Shown: positions 16,784-26,050, counted from the first letter of the stretch. The stretch is DNA of 64,000 bases from Peribacillus simplex (GCF_900156045.1 NZ_FTMX01000006.1:124001-188000), one strand, 5' to 3'. The notes: a model not told the origin generated them from the letters alone. A program made the numbers and translations.

Positions 16784-17755
16784 ATGATTTTGGTTGTTGG
16801 CGGTGCAGGATATATTGGAAGTCATCTTGTAAAAGAGTTAGTGAATACTGAAGAGGTTGTCATTCTGGATAATTTCTCAACCGGTTTTCGTTCGCTGGTC
16901 GATTCGAAGGCCATCTTGGTGGAAGGGAATTTAGGGGACGAAGCGGTCTTGAATGACATATTCCTTAAGTATCCCATTAAAGCCGTTATGCACTTTGCTG
17001 CAAATAGCTTGGTTGGGGAGTCTGTCCAAGATCCTTATAAATACTATGAAAATAATGTAGGTGCAACTCTTACATTGTTGAATACCATGCTCAAGCATGA
17101 TGTTAAGAATTTCATTTTTTCATCAACGGCAGCTACTTATGGGATACCGAAAGTTGATATGATTGATGAGGGTCAGCCAACAAATCCGATTAATCCATAT
17201 GGCCGCTCGAAATTGATGGTAGAGCAGATCTTAGGAGACTTCGCAAAAGCATATGGACTCAATTATGTCGTCTTGCGTTATTTTAATGCTGCCGGAGCAC
17301 ATGCATCGGCAGAAATCGGTGAAAGCCATGATCCGGAAACACACTTGATTCCGATCATTTTACAGCATTTATTAGGTCAGCGTGAGAAGATTTCCGTGTT
17401 TGGTACGGACTATGACACAGAAGATGGCACTTGCATCCGTGATTATATCCATGTAACGGATTTAGCCGAAGCTCATATAATCGCGCTTCAAGCCCTATTA
17501 TCCGGGAAGAAGGATACGGCTACCTACAATCTTGGGAATGGAAAAGGATTTTCGGTTAAGGATGTAATCGACACTTGTGAAAAAGTCACGGGAGTGAAAC
17601 CGACCATCGAGTATGCAGACCGTCGTCCTGGAGATCCAGCCCGCCTGGTTGCTTCGGCCAATAAGATATATGAAGAACTTGGATGGAAAGCATCGATAGA
17701 TTTGGAAGAAATCATTGAAAGTGCGTGGAAATGGCATAAATCTCAAATGAATTAA
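16784..17755 (+). CDS. galE: UDP-glucose 4-epimerase
   Basis: A 323-residue extended short-chain dehydrogenase. The NAD motif GGAGYIGSH is at residue 6, the catalytic Ser/Thr in FSSTAATYG near 120 and the YxxxK pair in NPYGRSK near 147-151. It interconverts UDP-glucose and UDP-galactose, using the product of the upstream galU. The start has AAAGGGG upstream. It is the last gene of the wall-polymer cluster and is followed by a very strong terminator. Confidence 0.93.
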   Translation: MILVVGGAGYIGSHLVKELVNTEEVVILDNFSTGFRSLVDSKAILVEGNLGDEAVLNDIFLKYPIKAVMHFAANSLVGESVQDPYKYYENNVGATLTLLNTMLKHDVKNFIFSSTAATYGIPKVDMIDEGQPTNPINPYGRSKLMVEQILGDFAKAYGLNYVVLRYFNAAGAHASAEIGESHDPETHLIPIILQHLLGQREKISVFGTDYDTEDGTCIRDYIHVTDLAEAHIIALQALLSGKKDTATYNLGNGKGFSVKDVIDTCEKVTGVKPTIEYADRRPGDPARLVASANKIYEELGWKASIDLEEIIESAWKWHKSQMN

Positions 17756-17787
17756 TGGTCCCTTGGGCCTCGATGGTCGTTTTTCAG

Positions 17788-17834
17788 ACTGCAGGCAAAC
17801 TCTAAGAAATACGAGTTTGCCTGCAGTTTTTTTA
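17788..17834 (+). terminator. galE terminator
   Basis: A perfect 15-bp stem (ACTGCAGGCAAACTC and complement) followed by T7. Similar ACTGTAGGCAAAC-type stems recur at 53039 and 57736. Confidence 0.95.
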
Positions 17835-17852
17835 TTTTAAAAGAGTTGCAGT

Positions 17853-18105
17853 TTATTTCAGAAATCCTCTCCCTTTCTGTGGGGTCTCGGCTTGCCAGTC
17901 ATTCGGCAGGAGTGTTGCAAATTTCTTCAATCCATTAAGGGTTACAGGAAAAAACGTAAAGGATAAACTGGTCTTAAATATATTTAGGGATGAGACCAGC
18001 CAACTCAAAAGAATACTTTGGCTAAGGCCAACCGCCATTCATCTCCCCCTTACCGTTTGGCTCTCGCACTTCACACGCTTGAAGAGGGAGTCTTCTGGCG
18101 GGAAA
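17853..18105 (+). repeat. R2-family intergenic repeat (copy a) and adjoining decayed sequence
   Basis: The gap 17835-18218 holds TTTCAGAAATCC, GTGGGGTCTCGGCTTGCC, TTCGGCAGGAGTG and AAATTTCTTC-ATCCATT blocks (17853-17952) that recur, mostly inverted, at 31914-32046, 42306-42360, 52950-53018 and 40385-40420. After them lie GACCAG-rich inverted segments and GGCTCTCGCACTTCA. No reading frame is convincing. Confidence 0.65.
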
Positions 18106-18218
18106 TGATAAAATCAATGGTCGTTTCACTGAGTATAGGACGAAGAAAAGGGATTTTGTTGGAGATATAGAATTACTATTCAAGAGAAGCACCATTCATT
18201 TAATAGGAGATGTTAGAT

Positions 18219-19109
18219 TTGAAGATGGTAAGGGTTTTTCATTACGATGCGTTCAGTAGTAAACCGAATAAAGGAAATCCGGCAGGTGTGGTTTTAGATG
18301 CGGATGGACTGACGGAAAAGGAAATGCAGGATATAGCGCTGAAGGTGGGGTTCAATGAGACCTCTTTTCCCATGGAGTCTGAAATTGCGGATCTTAGAAT
18401 CCGTTATTTTACACCAGGACACGAAATGAATCTCTGCGGTCACGCGACAATGGCTACCATCCATGCACTGAAGACAAGGGGATTACTGGATAAGGATGAG
18501 CTGATGATTGAAACAGGAGCGGGAATATTGCCAATCAAGATCCATACGACCGCGGATCAAGAGGTATACATCACGATGAAGCAGGCCGCGCCACAGTTTG
18601 AAGCGTTTAGCGGAGATAAGGGTAGCTTGGCCAGTTCCCTCGGACTAAATATAGATGATCTTGAAAATGAATTACCTATAGTTTATGGAAGTACAGGTTT
18701 ATGGACTTTATTGGTTCCGGTAAAAGAACGCGATTCATTCAAAAGAATGAAGGCCAACAATAAACTGTTTCCGCAATTATTAAAGGAAATGCCAAGAGCT
18801 TCAGTGCATCCCTTTTGCCTGGAAACGTATGATAGTGATGCCCATATGCATGCCCGGCATTTTTCCTCACCATTTTCAGGTACGCTTGAAGACCCTGTAA
18901 CAGGAACGGCTTCAGGTGTAATGGGCGCTTATTATGCAAAATACATTAAGGATGGTCTTGAAGATGAAGTGCACCTATTAATCGAACAGGGACATGAAAT
19001 CGGGAAGGATGGCAGAGTCCGCGTTACGGCTGCCAAAAACCATGACACATACGATATTGAAATCACCGGGAATGCTGTCTACGTTAAAGAATTTGAAGTG
19101 GAAGTCTAA
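18219..19109 (+). CDS. PhzF-family isomerase-like protein
   Basis: About 296 residues of the PhzF/DapF-fold family. The N-terminal signature [22 protein letters not shown], the catalytic-glutamate segment FNETSFP, the [12 protein letters not shown] motif near 75, and the mirrored C-terminal segment DPVTGTASG near 230 are all present. Family members isomerise or epimerise small acids; the substrate here is unknown. The likely start is TTG at 18219, eight bases after GGAGAT, or ATG at 18225; the ATG at 18210 overlaps that binding site. It stands alone. Confidence 0.85.
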   Translation: MKMVRVFHYDAFSSKPNKGNPAGVVLDADGLTEKEMQDIALKVGFNETSFPMESEIADLRIRYFTPGHEMNLCGHATMATIHALKTRGLLDKDELMIETGAGILPIKIHTTADQEVYITMKQAAPQFEAFSGDKGSLASSLGLNIDDLENELPIVYGSTGLWTLLVPVKERDSFKRMKANNKLFPQLLKEMPRASVHPFCLETYDSDAHMHARHFSSPFSGTLEDPVTGTASGVMGAYYAKYIKDGLEDEVHLLIEQGHEIGKDGRVRVTAAKNHDTYDIEITGNAVYVKEFEVEV

Positions 19110-19156
19110 AGGTTCATGCATAGTAGGATGGGCGGTTGAATGATAAGTATATAAAA

Positions 19157-19199
19157 AACCCTTTGCTAAGACGTTTCATGTCTTAGCAAAGGGTTCTTA
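19157..19199. terminator. Bidirectional terminator between phzF-like and pentapeptide genes
   Basis: A 16-bp perfect stem (AACCCTTTGCTAAGAC and complement, loop GTTTCAT). The T run is best on the minus strand, so it mainly serves the leftward PadR/pentapeptide operon. Confidence 0.85.
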
Positions 19200-19316
19200 T
19201 TTAATCATTTTCCCGTGCTCATTCCGTTTAAAACGACCGCAGTCAGAAACACGGTCACGCATATGATTAAGGTGGAAACTTACAATCGCTGTCGGTCAGG
19301 TCAGACCCTCCTTTGT

Positions 19317-20036
19317 TTAGATGAGGGTCACGCCGCTAAGATCAACCTTAGCTCCATATAAAAAGTTGTAAGTGAGTTTATCCATCGAAGCTCCCGTAAA
19401 GTCGATTTTCTTTAAATCGGACATCCGGAATTGAACGTTGATGAGTGTGGCATCGCGAAAGGATGCCTTTTTCAATGAAGATCCCTCGAAAATGGTTTGG
19501 TTGAATGTTTCCCCATCAAATATAAGACCAGATAAATTACATCCTTTAAAATGGGTTTTATTATAAATGCTGTTCTTGAAAGTCACGCCTTTTAAATTTG
19601 CACTTTTAAATAAGGTACCAGTTAAATTTGCGTTTTCAAAGATGCAATTATTTAAGTTACTGCTTTTAAATGTGCTGTTCGTCAGGTCGGAATGGCTGAA
19701 ATCAGAACGGCTTAAATCGCAAGAATTAAACTTCCCATCATGCACCGAAACCGAGCGGAAGTCGGAATCCAATAATCGATGCCTGGAATAGTCCATGTTT
19801 ATCGCCTGCTCAAGCACATTGTATTGAAGATTGAGTGATTCCATGAGCTCTGATACTTCCCCAATCGAATCCACAGTCAGCTTATACGCTTCATGCTCAC
19901 TGGCACCATTCCTTCTATGGTCATTGTATTTTTCCAGTAAGTTTTGAAGCAGTTCTTCTTCCAATTCCTTTGCTGTTTTTGCACTTTTGTAGGGGGCAAA
20001 AATGCTATGAACATGTGCATTCAGTTTTTCAATCAC
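19317..20036 (-). CDS. Permease-prefix-like domain fused to pentapeptide repeats
   Basis: 239 residues. The first 75 (KSAKTAKELEEELLQNLLEK, DSIGEVSELMESLN) resemble the prefix found in front of PadR-linked membrane permeases (DUF1700/permease prefix type). Residues about 85-235 are pentapeptide repeats of the A(D/N)LxX kind (SDFSHSDLTNSTFKSSNLNN and onward), predicted to form a right-handed quadrilateral helix. No membrane segment is visible. The GTG at 20036 has AAAGGAAG seven bases upstream. It is second in an operon with the PadR gene, 16 bases downstream of it. Confidence 0.75.
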   Translation of the reverse strand: MIEKLNAHVHSIFAPYKSAKTAKELEEELLQNLLEKYNDHRRNGASEHEAYKLTVDSIGEVSELMESLNLQYNVLEQAINMDYSRHRLLDSDFRSVSVHDGKFNSCDLSRSDFSHSDLTNSTFKSSNLNNCIFENANLTGTLFKSANLKGVTFKNSIYNKTHFKGCNLSGLIFDGETFNQTIFEGSSLKKASFRDATLINVQFRMSDLKKIDFTGASMDKLTYNFLYGAKVDLSGVTLI

Positions 20037-20052
20037 ATTTCATCTTCCTTTC

Positions 20053-20382
20053 TTATAGGAGGCGCTCAAGTATTCGCTTGGCCTGCTCCCAGTCAGTTTT
20101 ATTTTGGGTATATGTGTCCTCCCCAATCGCGGTGATTTTGTAATATTTCCTTCTTCCGCCTTGTGTGGCATCTCCCCAATAAGAGATGATGCATCCGTCC
20201 TTTTCCAGTCGTTTTAAGCTGGAATACATCGTCGCTTCCTTAATTTCATATTGCTCATTGGAATTCGTATATATCAGTTTGCTGATTTCATAACCATATT
20301 TATCGCCACTTTGCAGGAGTTTTAGAATCATCGTATCTACATGTCCGCGAAGCAAGTCAGAGGATAGTTGTCTATGAACCAA
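20053..20382 (-). CDS. PadR-family transcriptional regulator
   Basis: A 109-residue PadR repressor with the typical N-terminal winged helix: GHVDTMILKLLQSGDKYGYEISKLI, then ATMYSSLKRLEKDGCI and the wing GGRRKYYKIT. PadR proteins of this length usually sit beside a permease-prefix membrane gene and repress it; here the partner is the pentapeptide fusion. It begins with TTG, preceded by AGGAGGTG at good spacing. A TATTATAG element lies just upstream. Confidence 0.88.
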   Translation of the reverse strand: MVHRQLSSDLLRGHVDTMILKLLQSGDKYGYEISKLIYTNSNEQYEIKEATMYSSLKRLEKDGCIISYWGDATQGGRRKYYKITAIGEDTYTQNKTDWEQAKRILERLL

Positions 20383-20448
20383 TTCCTCACCTCCTTTGGT
20401 ATATCCTATAATATATTACTATGACAGTCAAGGTAATTTGGTTACTAT

Positions 20449-20529
20449 GGAGGAGTCTCGCACTTGCGCTCCAATCAACCTTAAATCGTTTTGTTTTAAA
20501 AACAACAATCTTTACGAAAAGAGCCTTAT
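20449..20529 (+). repeat. Truncated R1-family repeat (right end only)
   Basis: GGAGTCTCGCACTTGCGCTCC-AATCAAC and the following GTTTTAAAAACAACAATC and TTTACGAAAAGAGCC segments match the right half and flank of the copy at 60530-60704 almost base for base. The left half is missing. Nothing else is recognisable in this 270-base gap. Confidence 0.75.
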
Positions 20530-20660
20530 GGAAAGAAACATGTCCGATTTCGCGAATCAATGCGGCGCATACTTTTTTAATTGTACTAATTAGCCAGATA
20601 TAATATCGCTTTGAAGGGATATTTAATGCTTTATAGAAAAAGTAAGCAAGGGGGGTGGGG

Positions 20661-21284
20661 ATGTTGAATAATTCGTGGAATAAAGTGATTTATAAGGTTT
20701 GGTCGCCAATCTATGACAAAATCTTCAATTCGCATCTCTTTTTAGATGCCAGAAAAAGAATATTTGAAGAGATGCATTTTCAAGATCATGCAAAGGTTCT
20801 GTTTGTGGGCGTAGGTACTGGGGCCGATTTGGAGTTGATCAACAACCTTGACCTGGAGATAACGGCGATAGACCTGTCAGCCGATATGCTAAATAAAGCG
20901 ATGGAGAAATTTGATCATACATCGATCAATTTCCTCGAGATGGACGCGCAGCATATGGAATTCGATAATGAATCGTTTGACTATATAGTGGGAAGTTTGA
21001 TTCTTTCCGTCGTACCTGATGCCGATGAATGCCTTCGGGAAATGATCAGGGTTTTAAAAGGCGAGGGGAAAATCATACTATTCGATAAGTTTATTTCTAA
21101 AGATGAACGGCTTTCACTACCCAAAAAGGTACTGCGGCCCATCATTAGATTTTTAGGAACGGATATTGGCTTGCGGTTTGAAGACTTGTTCAGCAGACAT
21201 GATAAGAATATGAAAATTGAAGAAGATCGACCGATCATGCTGAATGGAATGTACAGGAAGATAATCATCAGTAAACGGATTTGA
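20661..21284 (+). CDS. Class I SAM-dependent methyltransferase
   Basis: 207 residues with a Rossmann methyltransferase core: motif I VLFVGVGTGADL near 48-60, an acidic residue after ITAID, motif II/III LEMDAQHMEFDNESFDYIV, and a C-terminal region typical of UbiE/phosphatidylethanolamine-methyltransferase-like proteins. The substrate cannot be read from the sequence. The ATG at 20661 follows AAGGGGGGTGGGG; an in-frame GTG lies at 20655 within that site. Confidence 0.8.
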   Translation: MLNNSWNKVIYKVWSPIYDKIFNSHLFLDARKRIFEEMHFQDHAKVLFVGVGTGADLELINNLDLEITAIDLSADMLNKAMEKFDHTSINFLEMDAQHMEFDNESFDYIVGSLILSVVPDADECLREMIRVLKGEGKIILFDKFISKDERLSLPKKVLRPIIRFLGTDIGLRFEDLFSRHDKNMKIEEDRPIMLNGMYRKIIISKRI

Positions 21285-21663
21285 TAGAAGGTGGATGAGG
21301 GATGTTTCAGAAGCGGTTTGGAAGCTAAAAAAATAGGATCCTGACTCCACTGTTCCCTTGGGATGGTCTGTTAAACCATGTCCCGCTGTAAGGAGCATGT
21401 AATATTTGACATGCATGTATAAAAGCCATGTCTTCTCTAACATGGATAAGGAGCTGTTCATCGGGTTATTAAGTAAGAATGGATCTTACCATTGGAAGGT
21501 CGTTTGAAGACATCTTTGATGCCTTTAAATTCCAGTGACCACTATATAAACAACAAGGTCCAATAGTGTCTGAACGCCATATGTTACGTATTTTTGATGC
21601 AGCTGTTACATAGGCACAGGCTAAAAACCAGCATAATTAAATGGCGGGATACGATGGGAAGAG
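21285..21663. other. Gap without a recognisable gene
   Basis: 379 bases with scattered stops in all frames. A TTTAAACCATGT-type segment and several CATG-rich short inverted repeats (about 21375-21450) are visible, but no promoter, terminator or frame is convincing. It may be decayed coding sequence. Confidence 0.4.
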
Positions 21664-22377
21664 GTGAGGGTATTGTCGGAGATGATTACAACCTATGAAG
21701 ATCTATTGAATATGCTGGACTCGTTATTGCGTGAGCCAACTGCATTCTGGAATGATTTTTATGAGGACCGTGAAAAGGGGGTTCCCTTTTTCGAAAATTT
21801 CCCTGATGAGAATTTGGTTACCTATTTTGATGGTGGGTCAATTGGGCGAGGAAAGGTTCTTGAGCTTGGGTGCGGACCTGGGAGAAATGCCATTTACCTT
21901 GCTCAAAAGGGCTGTTCCGTTGATGCGGTGGATCTTTCGAAGGCAGCCCTGGAATGGGGAAAAGAACGAGCGGCAGAAAAGAAAGTGCACGTGAACTTCA
22001 TTCAAAGGAATATATTCGATTTGGATATTGAGGAAGGGCAATATGACTTCGTGTATGATTCAGGTTGTTTTCACCATATTGCTCCACATCGAAGGATCAA
22101 TTATTTGGAAATGGTGAAAAGGGCGCTAAGGCCTAAGGGATTGTATTCGATCACTTGTTTTGTCGAAGGCGGCATATTAGGTGGTGCAGATCTTTCAGAT
22201 TGGGAAGTATATAGGCAAAGAAGCCTTAAAGGCGGATTAGGTTTTACTGAAGAAAAACTCAGAATGATCTTCAAGGATTTTGAAGTGGTGGAAATACGTA
22301 AAATGAGGAAAATAGAACCAACGGATGAAATATTTGGGGTGCGAGGTTTATGGACGGCTTTATTTATGAAAAGGTAA
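21664..22377 (+). CDS. Class I SAM-dependent methyltransferase (tellurite-resistance/thiopurine-like)
   Basis: 237 residues. A helical N terminus (PTAFWNDFYEDREKGVPFF) is followed by the SAM motif VLELGCGPGRNAIYLAQKGC near 66-85, VDAVDLSKAALEWG, and YDFVYDSGCFHHIAPHRR, an arrangement seen in TehB/thiopurine-type methyltransferases. The substrate is unknown. The start is uncertain: GTG at 21664 is in the purine-rich tract itself, TTG at 21673 or ATG at 21682 are alternatives. It is unrelated in sequence to the methyltransferase just upstream. Confidence 0.8.
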   Translation: MRVLSEMITTYEDLLNMLDSLLREPTAFWNDFYEDREKGVPFFENFPDENLVTYFDGGSIGRGKVLELGCGPGRNAIYLAQKGCSVDAVDLSKAALEWGKERAAEKKVHVNFIQRNIFDLDIEEGQYDFVYDSGCFHHIAPHRRINYLEMVKRALRPKGLYSITCFVEGGILGGADLSDWEVYRQRSLKGGLGFTEEKLRMIFKDFEVVEIRKMRKIEPTDEIFGVRGLWTALFMKR

Positions 22378-22409
22378 GGTTGGATGGTGATGCAATGTTT
22401 TTAAACGGA

Positions 22410-22432
22410 GGATCTGAGAGCAGGTCCTTTTT
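22410..22432 (+). terminator. Terminator after the methyltransferase
   Basis: GGATCTG pairs with CAGGTCC (one wobble) around AGAG, then T5. The remaining gap to 22749 shows nothing else I can identify. Confidence 0.7.
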
Positions 22433-22749
22433 GTTATGAAGGAAAGGGAGGATTTGTTAACGAAATATAAAAATGGTAAACTATATTAATGGATGAACGT
22501 AGATTTACCAGAATAATAGGTGTAGGTTCTTGCTGATTTTTTTTTTGAAAAACAGTGGTTGTATGGTTTCAAAAACAGCTGGGAAGGTATATGGAAAGAA
22601 GGGACCATTGGGCATCAGAGCATAAGATTTTGAGTATGGAAGAGGTTATCTTCGATGCTTACTTTGTTGATATTTCAATAACCTGACAATGCTGATTTCA
22701 GCGTTGGATTTACAGACTGCTTTTTATAAAAACTAATTAGGAGGAGTTT

Positions 22750-23583
22750 ATGCATAGAAATAAAGAATTATATTCCTTTTTATTGGGTGTGGCGGCACAA
22801 TTGACTGAGGATTGGTACGCAACATTGAATAAAAGCGGTAAGGCGGGTGTTTATAGCTCATCCGATCCCAAAGTGATTCAAAAGCTTAAGCAACAAAATA
22901 ATGAATTCCATTTACGTTTCTTTCAGGTCTTTGTTACAGAGGAGAGGGAATTCTTTAAGCGGCTTAGTGATTGGATTGAAGATATCGGTCAGGATGAGCA
23001 GCATTTGAATACACCCATCTATTTTATATTGAGGGAGTTTTTTCGAACGCAAGAGCAATACCTTGATTATATTGACCGGTTTGTGGGATTGCATGGAGAT
23101 CAATATACACAGGAGGAAATAAATTCCTGGTACCGGATAGTGGTGAAGGTGTTCAGTGAAGTGATGGAGAGGTTTACTGAAGCGAATCATAGATATGCCA
23201 ATAAAATCATGAAAGCCCAACAGGCAACGATCGATGAATTGAGCACACCCATCATTTCCCTTAAAGATAACACGGCGTTGCTTCCCTTGATAGGCGATAT
23301 TGACACGACGAGGGGCATGTCCTTGCTTGAAAACACATTACAAAAATGCGCTGAAAAAAATGTCACCAGGCTTTTCATTGACCTATCGGGCGTTCATGCA
23401 ATTGATGGTGCATCCGCTCACCAGCTGTCGCAATTGATTGAATCCTTACAATTGATCGGTATTCAGACAACCCTTTCAGGACTTCGGCCGGAAATAGCCA
23501 TGACTGCCGTAAAGCTTCAACTTCCTTTTGATAAAGTGACGATAAAGTCCACTCTTGCCCAAGCAATCAGTACGATAAAATAA
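22750..23583 (+). CDS. RsbR-type stressosome protein (N-terminal sensor plus STAS)
   Basis: 277 residues: a helical, globin-like N-terminal sensor (about 1-150), the linker QQATIDELSTPII and a C-terminal STAS domain (about 165-277). These proteins form the stressosome core with RsbS and RsbT, controlling sigma-B. The threonine corresponding to RsbRA T171 is present (T166 in ELSTP). At the second phosphosite region the usual D-T pair reads D219-G220 (GVHAIDGASAHQL), so the second RsbT target appears lost. It starts with ATG after AGGAGGAG and stands alone, as RsbR paralogues usually do. The signal sensed is unknown. Confidence 0.87.
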   Translation: MHRNKELYSFLLGVAAQLTEDWYATLNKSGKAGVYSSSDPKVIQKLKQQNNEFHLRFFQVFVTEEREFFKRLSDWIEDIGQDEQHLNTPIYFILREFFRTQEQYLDYIDRFVGLHGDQYTQEEINSWYRIVVKVFSEVMERFTEANHRYANKIMKAQQATIDELSTPIISLKDNTALLPLIGDIDTTRGMSLLENTLQKCAEKNVTRLFIDLSGVHAIDGASAHQLSQLIESLQLIGIQTTLSGLRPEIAMTAVKLQLPFDKVTIKSTLAQAISTIK

Positions 23584-23724
23584 TACATACATATCCAGGG
23601 CATGGGATGCTCGTTATAAACCTTCAGCAAGAAGACCTCCATATGGCGGTCTCCTTGCATTTATAAGTATCTGCATTCAAAATGGGTACAGGGCCCATAT
23701 AAGCAAGAGCCGGAATCTGTTGGT

Positions 23725-24381
23725 TTATTCAATATTGGCAAAGACGGCTAAATCTTCTTTATTGCCAACCACTAAAAGCATATCATTTTCATGGATATCC
23801 TGATCCGGTGAGGGTGCTATGATGATTTCTCCATTACTCACTATGGCAATGACGCTGATATTATATTTTGCCCGTAGATCAAGCTCCCTGAGGCTTTTTC
23901 CCTTCATGCTCATGGGCAGGATGATTTCCTCGATATTGTATTCTTTAGAGATCTCTATATAGTTCAGCATGTTAGGGGACAGGAGTTGATTCGCGACCCG
24001 TTCCCCCATATCCCTCTCAGGATAGATGACCCAGTCGGCACCGACTTTGGTGAGCACCTGACCGTGATTTTTATTAAGTGCTTTGGCAATGACCTTATCT
24101 ACCCCAATCTCTTTTAAAAGCAAGGTAGTTAAAATGCTCGATTGCATGTCATTTCCGATGGCTACGATGACACAATCGAAATTACGGATTCCGATTGACC
24201 TCAAAGTCTCTTCTTCAGTCGTATCCGCCATGATCGCATGGGTAACGCTCAGTTCCGCATTCTCGACTCTTTCCTCGTTGACATCAATACCCAATACCTC
24301 TTGGCCAGCCGTATATAATCTATGGGCCACACTGGTTCCGAATCTGCCTAAACCGATCACGGCATATTGTCGTTTTCCCAT
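23725..24381 (-). CDS. ktrA: Ktr potassium channel gating subunit (RCK/TrkA type)
   Basis: 218 residues. An N-terminal RCK domain with the nucleotide-binding motif VIGLGRFGTSVAH (ATP/ADP or NAD) and acidic D after GID, then an RCK_C domain (about 140-218) of the type that binds cyclic di-AMP in KtrA and KtrC. It forms a cytoplasmic octameric ring that gates the membrane subunit encoded just upstream. Whether it is orthologous to KtrA or KtrC I cannot tell. The ATG has AAGGAG upstream, 23 bases after the stop of the channel gene. Confidence 0.9.
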   Translation of the reverse strand: MGKRQYAVIGLGRFGTSVAHRLYTAGQEVLGIDVNEERVENAELSVTHAIMADTTEEETLRSIGIRNFDCVIVAIGNDMQSSILTTLLLKEIGVDKVIAKALNKNHGQVLTKVGADWVIYPERDMGERVANQLLSPNMLNYIEISKEYNIEEIILPMSMKGKSLRELDLRAKYNISVIAIVSNGEIIIAPSPDQDIHENDMLLVVGNKEDLAVFANIE

Positions 24382-24404
24382 CTTTTACACTCCTTCATTT
24401 ATGT

Positions 24405-25736
24405 TTAACCAATCATGATTTTCCCTTTTGGACGTCGGAACGGATCTGGTTTGCGCCTCATAGTTATTGCAAAGGCCAAAGTCAAAGGACCCACACGGCC
24501 TGCGAACATCGTGAAAATGATGAGCATCCGGCCAACCGGTGATAATTCGGGGGTCAAACCCATTGAAAGTCCCACGGTGGCGAATGCTGAAGTGGCTTCA
24601 AATAAAATCATCAAGAAGTCAGTTCCACTTTCAGTGATGGTCAGCAGAATGGAGATGATTGAAACCATGAATACGCCAATGAATGTAACGGATAATGCTT
24701 TAAAGATCGTTTCACTCACAATGCGGTGACGGAATAATACCACATCACCCTTTCCTTTAATCTGTGACCAGACCGTTCCGACAAGCGTCGCCAATGTAGT
24801 CGTTTTAATCCCGCCGCCTGTCGATCCGGGTGAAGCCCCGACGAACATCAAGAAAATGATGAGCAGTAATGTAGGCTGAGTTAAATCAGGGATATTCAGC
24901 GTATTGGAGCCTGCCGTCCTTGGTGATACCGATTGAAATAATGATGCCAGCGTTTTACCCATGAAAGATAAAGGCTGCAATGTCTTGGCATTGCCGAACT
25001 CGAATAAAAAGATTAAAATTGCGCCGGAAATCGTAAGTGCCAAGCTAGTCGTCAGAACAACCTTCGTATGTATGGATAAACGATGGGTATCACGGTATTC
25101 GTATAGTTCATTCATCACGATAAAACCTATTCCGCCAAACGTGATGAGGAAGACGACCGTAAGGGTTACGAATGGATCCGATACATAAGGGGTCAAACTC
25201 CTGAATTCCCCCATTAAATCAAAGCCGGCATTATTGAAATTCGATATGGAATGAAAAATCCCGTAATAAATTGCTTTGCTGATTGGCATGTCAAAAGAAA
25301 ACCGAATCGATAGAATAATGGCACCAATGCCCTCAATGATGGCCGTGAAAATTAAAAGCCGTTTCACTAACCTGACTACACCTGCCATGGATAGATTATT
25401 TAAGGATTCCTGCAAGAGTAACCTGCCTTTTAAAGAAATCTTTTTGCCTAAAAGGAAAAAGAAAAATGTCGCAAACGACATGAACCCTAAACCGCCTATC
25501 TGAATCAGTGTTAAGATGACCAACTCACCAAAAGTGGTGAAAGTCGATCCAGTGTCCACTACGACAAGTCCAGTTACACATGTAGCGGAAGTCGAGGTGA
25601 ATAAAGCATCCAGAAAAGAAAGACCATTGCCATTTTCAGTGGAAATCGGCAGGGTTAATAAATAGGCCCCAATAAGTATCAGGACGGCAAAGCCGAGTAC
25701 AAGTATTTTTGGCGGATCCAATAAATTTTTTTTCAT
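24405..25736 (-). CDS. ktrB: Ktr/Trk-family potassium channel subunit
   Basis: About 443 residues with the four-fold membrane-pore-membrane repeat of the TrkH/Ktr family. The four filter segments can be read as ATCVTGL, NFNNAGFDL, SPRTAGSN and AFATVGLS, each with the conserved glycine. It moves K+ (probably with Na+) inward. It is the first gene of a two-gene operon behind a c-di-AMP riboswitch. The start is uncertain: ATG at 25736 has only a weak GAGA, TTG at 25742 lies eight bases after GGTAGGG, and ATG at 25751 abuts that site. KtrB versus KtrD type is not resolved. Confidence 0.9.
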   Translation of the reverse strand: MKKNLLDPPKILVLGFAVLILIGAYLLTLPISTENGNGLSFLDALFTSTSATCVTGLVVVDTGSTFTTFGELVILTLIQIGGLGFMSFATFFFFLLGKKISLKGRLLLQESLNNLSMAGVVRLVKRLLIFTAIIEGIGAIILSIRFSFDMPISKAIYYGIFHSISNFNNAGFDLMGEFRSLTPYVSDPFVTLTVVFLITFGGIGFIVMNELYEYRDTHRLSIHTKVVLTTSLALTISGAILIFLFEFGNAKTLQPLSFMGKTLASLFQSVSPRTAGSNTLNIPDLTQPTLLLIIFLMFVGASPGSTGGGIKTTTLATLVGTVWSQIKGKGDVVLFRHRIVSETIFKALSVTFIGVFMVSIISILLTITESGTDFLMILFEATSAFATVGLSMGLTPELSPVGRMLIIFTMFAGRVGPLTLAFAITMRRKPDPFRRPKGKIMIG

Positions 25737-25899
25737 TCTCAAATAAATCATCCCTACCTATAAAAAAATTGTGTAAAATTGTATGATATTTTAATCATCA
25801 ATCTGCTTTCAGAATCTTTTTATAGGCATAATAAAAAGACCAGCGAAAACTTGGAACAGTTATTTTGCCACAAAAAGCGTGCAAAAAAACTCCCAAAAT

Positions 25900-26050
25900 A
25901 GGCGGTCTTATGACCTCCTTCGCTTTAGCCGACGAAGTTAGCTGACGGGTAGGATGGCGAAAGAGCTGATCTCATCCCTTCTGCAAGGCAGAATTAACCC
26001 CAATTGATTGGGTCCTCCGTACTCAATTCCCTTGAGTTTAGGCCGAAATG
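25900..26050 (-). ncRNA. ydaO-yuaA cyclic di-AMP riboswitch
   Basis: On the minus strand, in order: the 5' P1 side TTTCGGCCTAAA, a hairpin CTCAAGGGAATTGAG, GGAGGACCCAAT, a return strand TTGGGGTTAATTCT, a variable stem, and the diagnostic segment ACCCGTCAGCTAACTTCGT, then the 3' P1 strand GGCTAAAGCG. These are the conserved blocks of the ydaO-yuaA family, which senses c-di-AMP and turns off K+ uptake genes. A GGTC-ATAA-GACC hairpin with T-rich downstream sequence (25920-25885) is the probable expression platform. It lies about 165 bases ahead of ktr. Confidence 0.87.

Noticed and set aside
19205..19316. A short minus-strand hydrophobic frame (ending VVLNGMSTGK) after the pentapeptide gene
   Set aside because: It resembles a toxin-like or small membrane peptide, but there is a stop upstream, only a GTG giving about 17 residues, and no binding site. 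Too weak to call.
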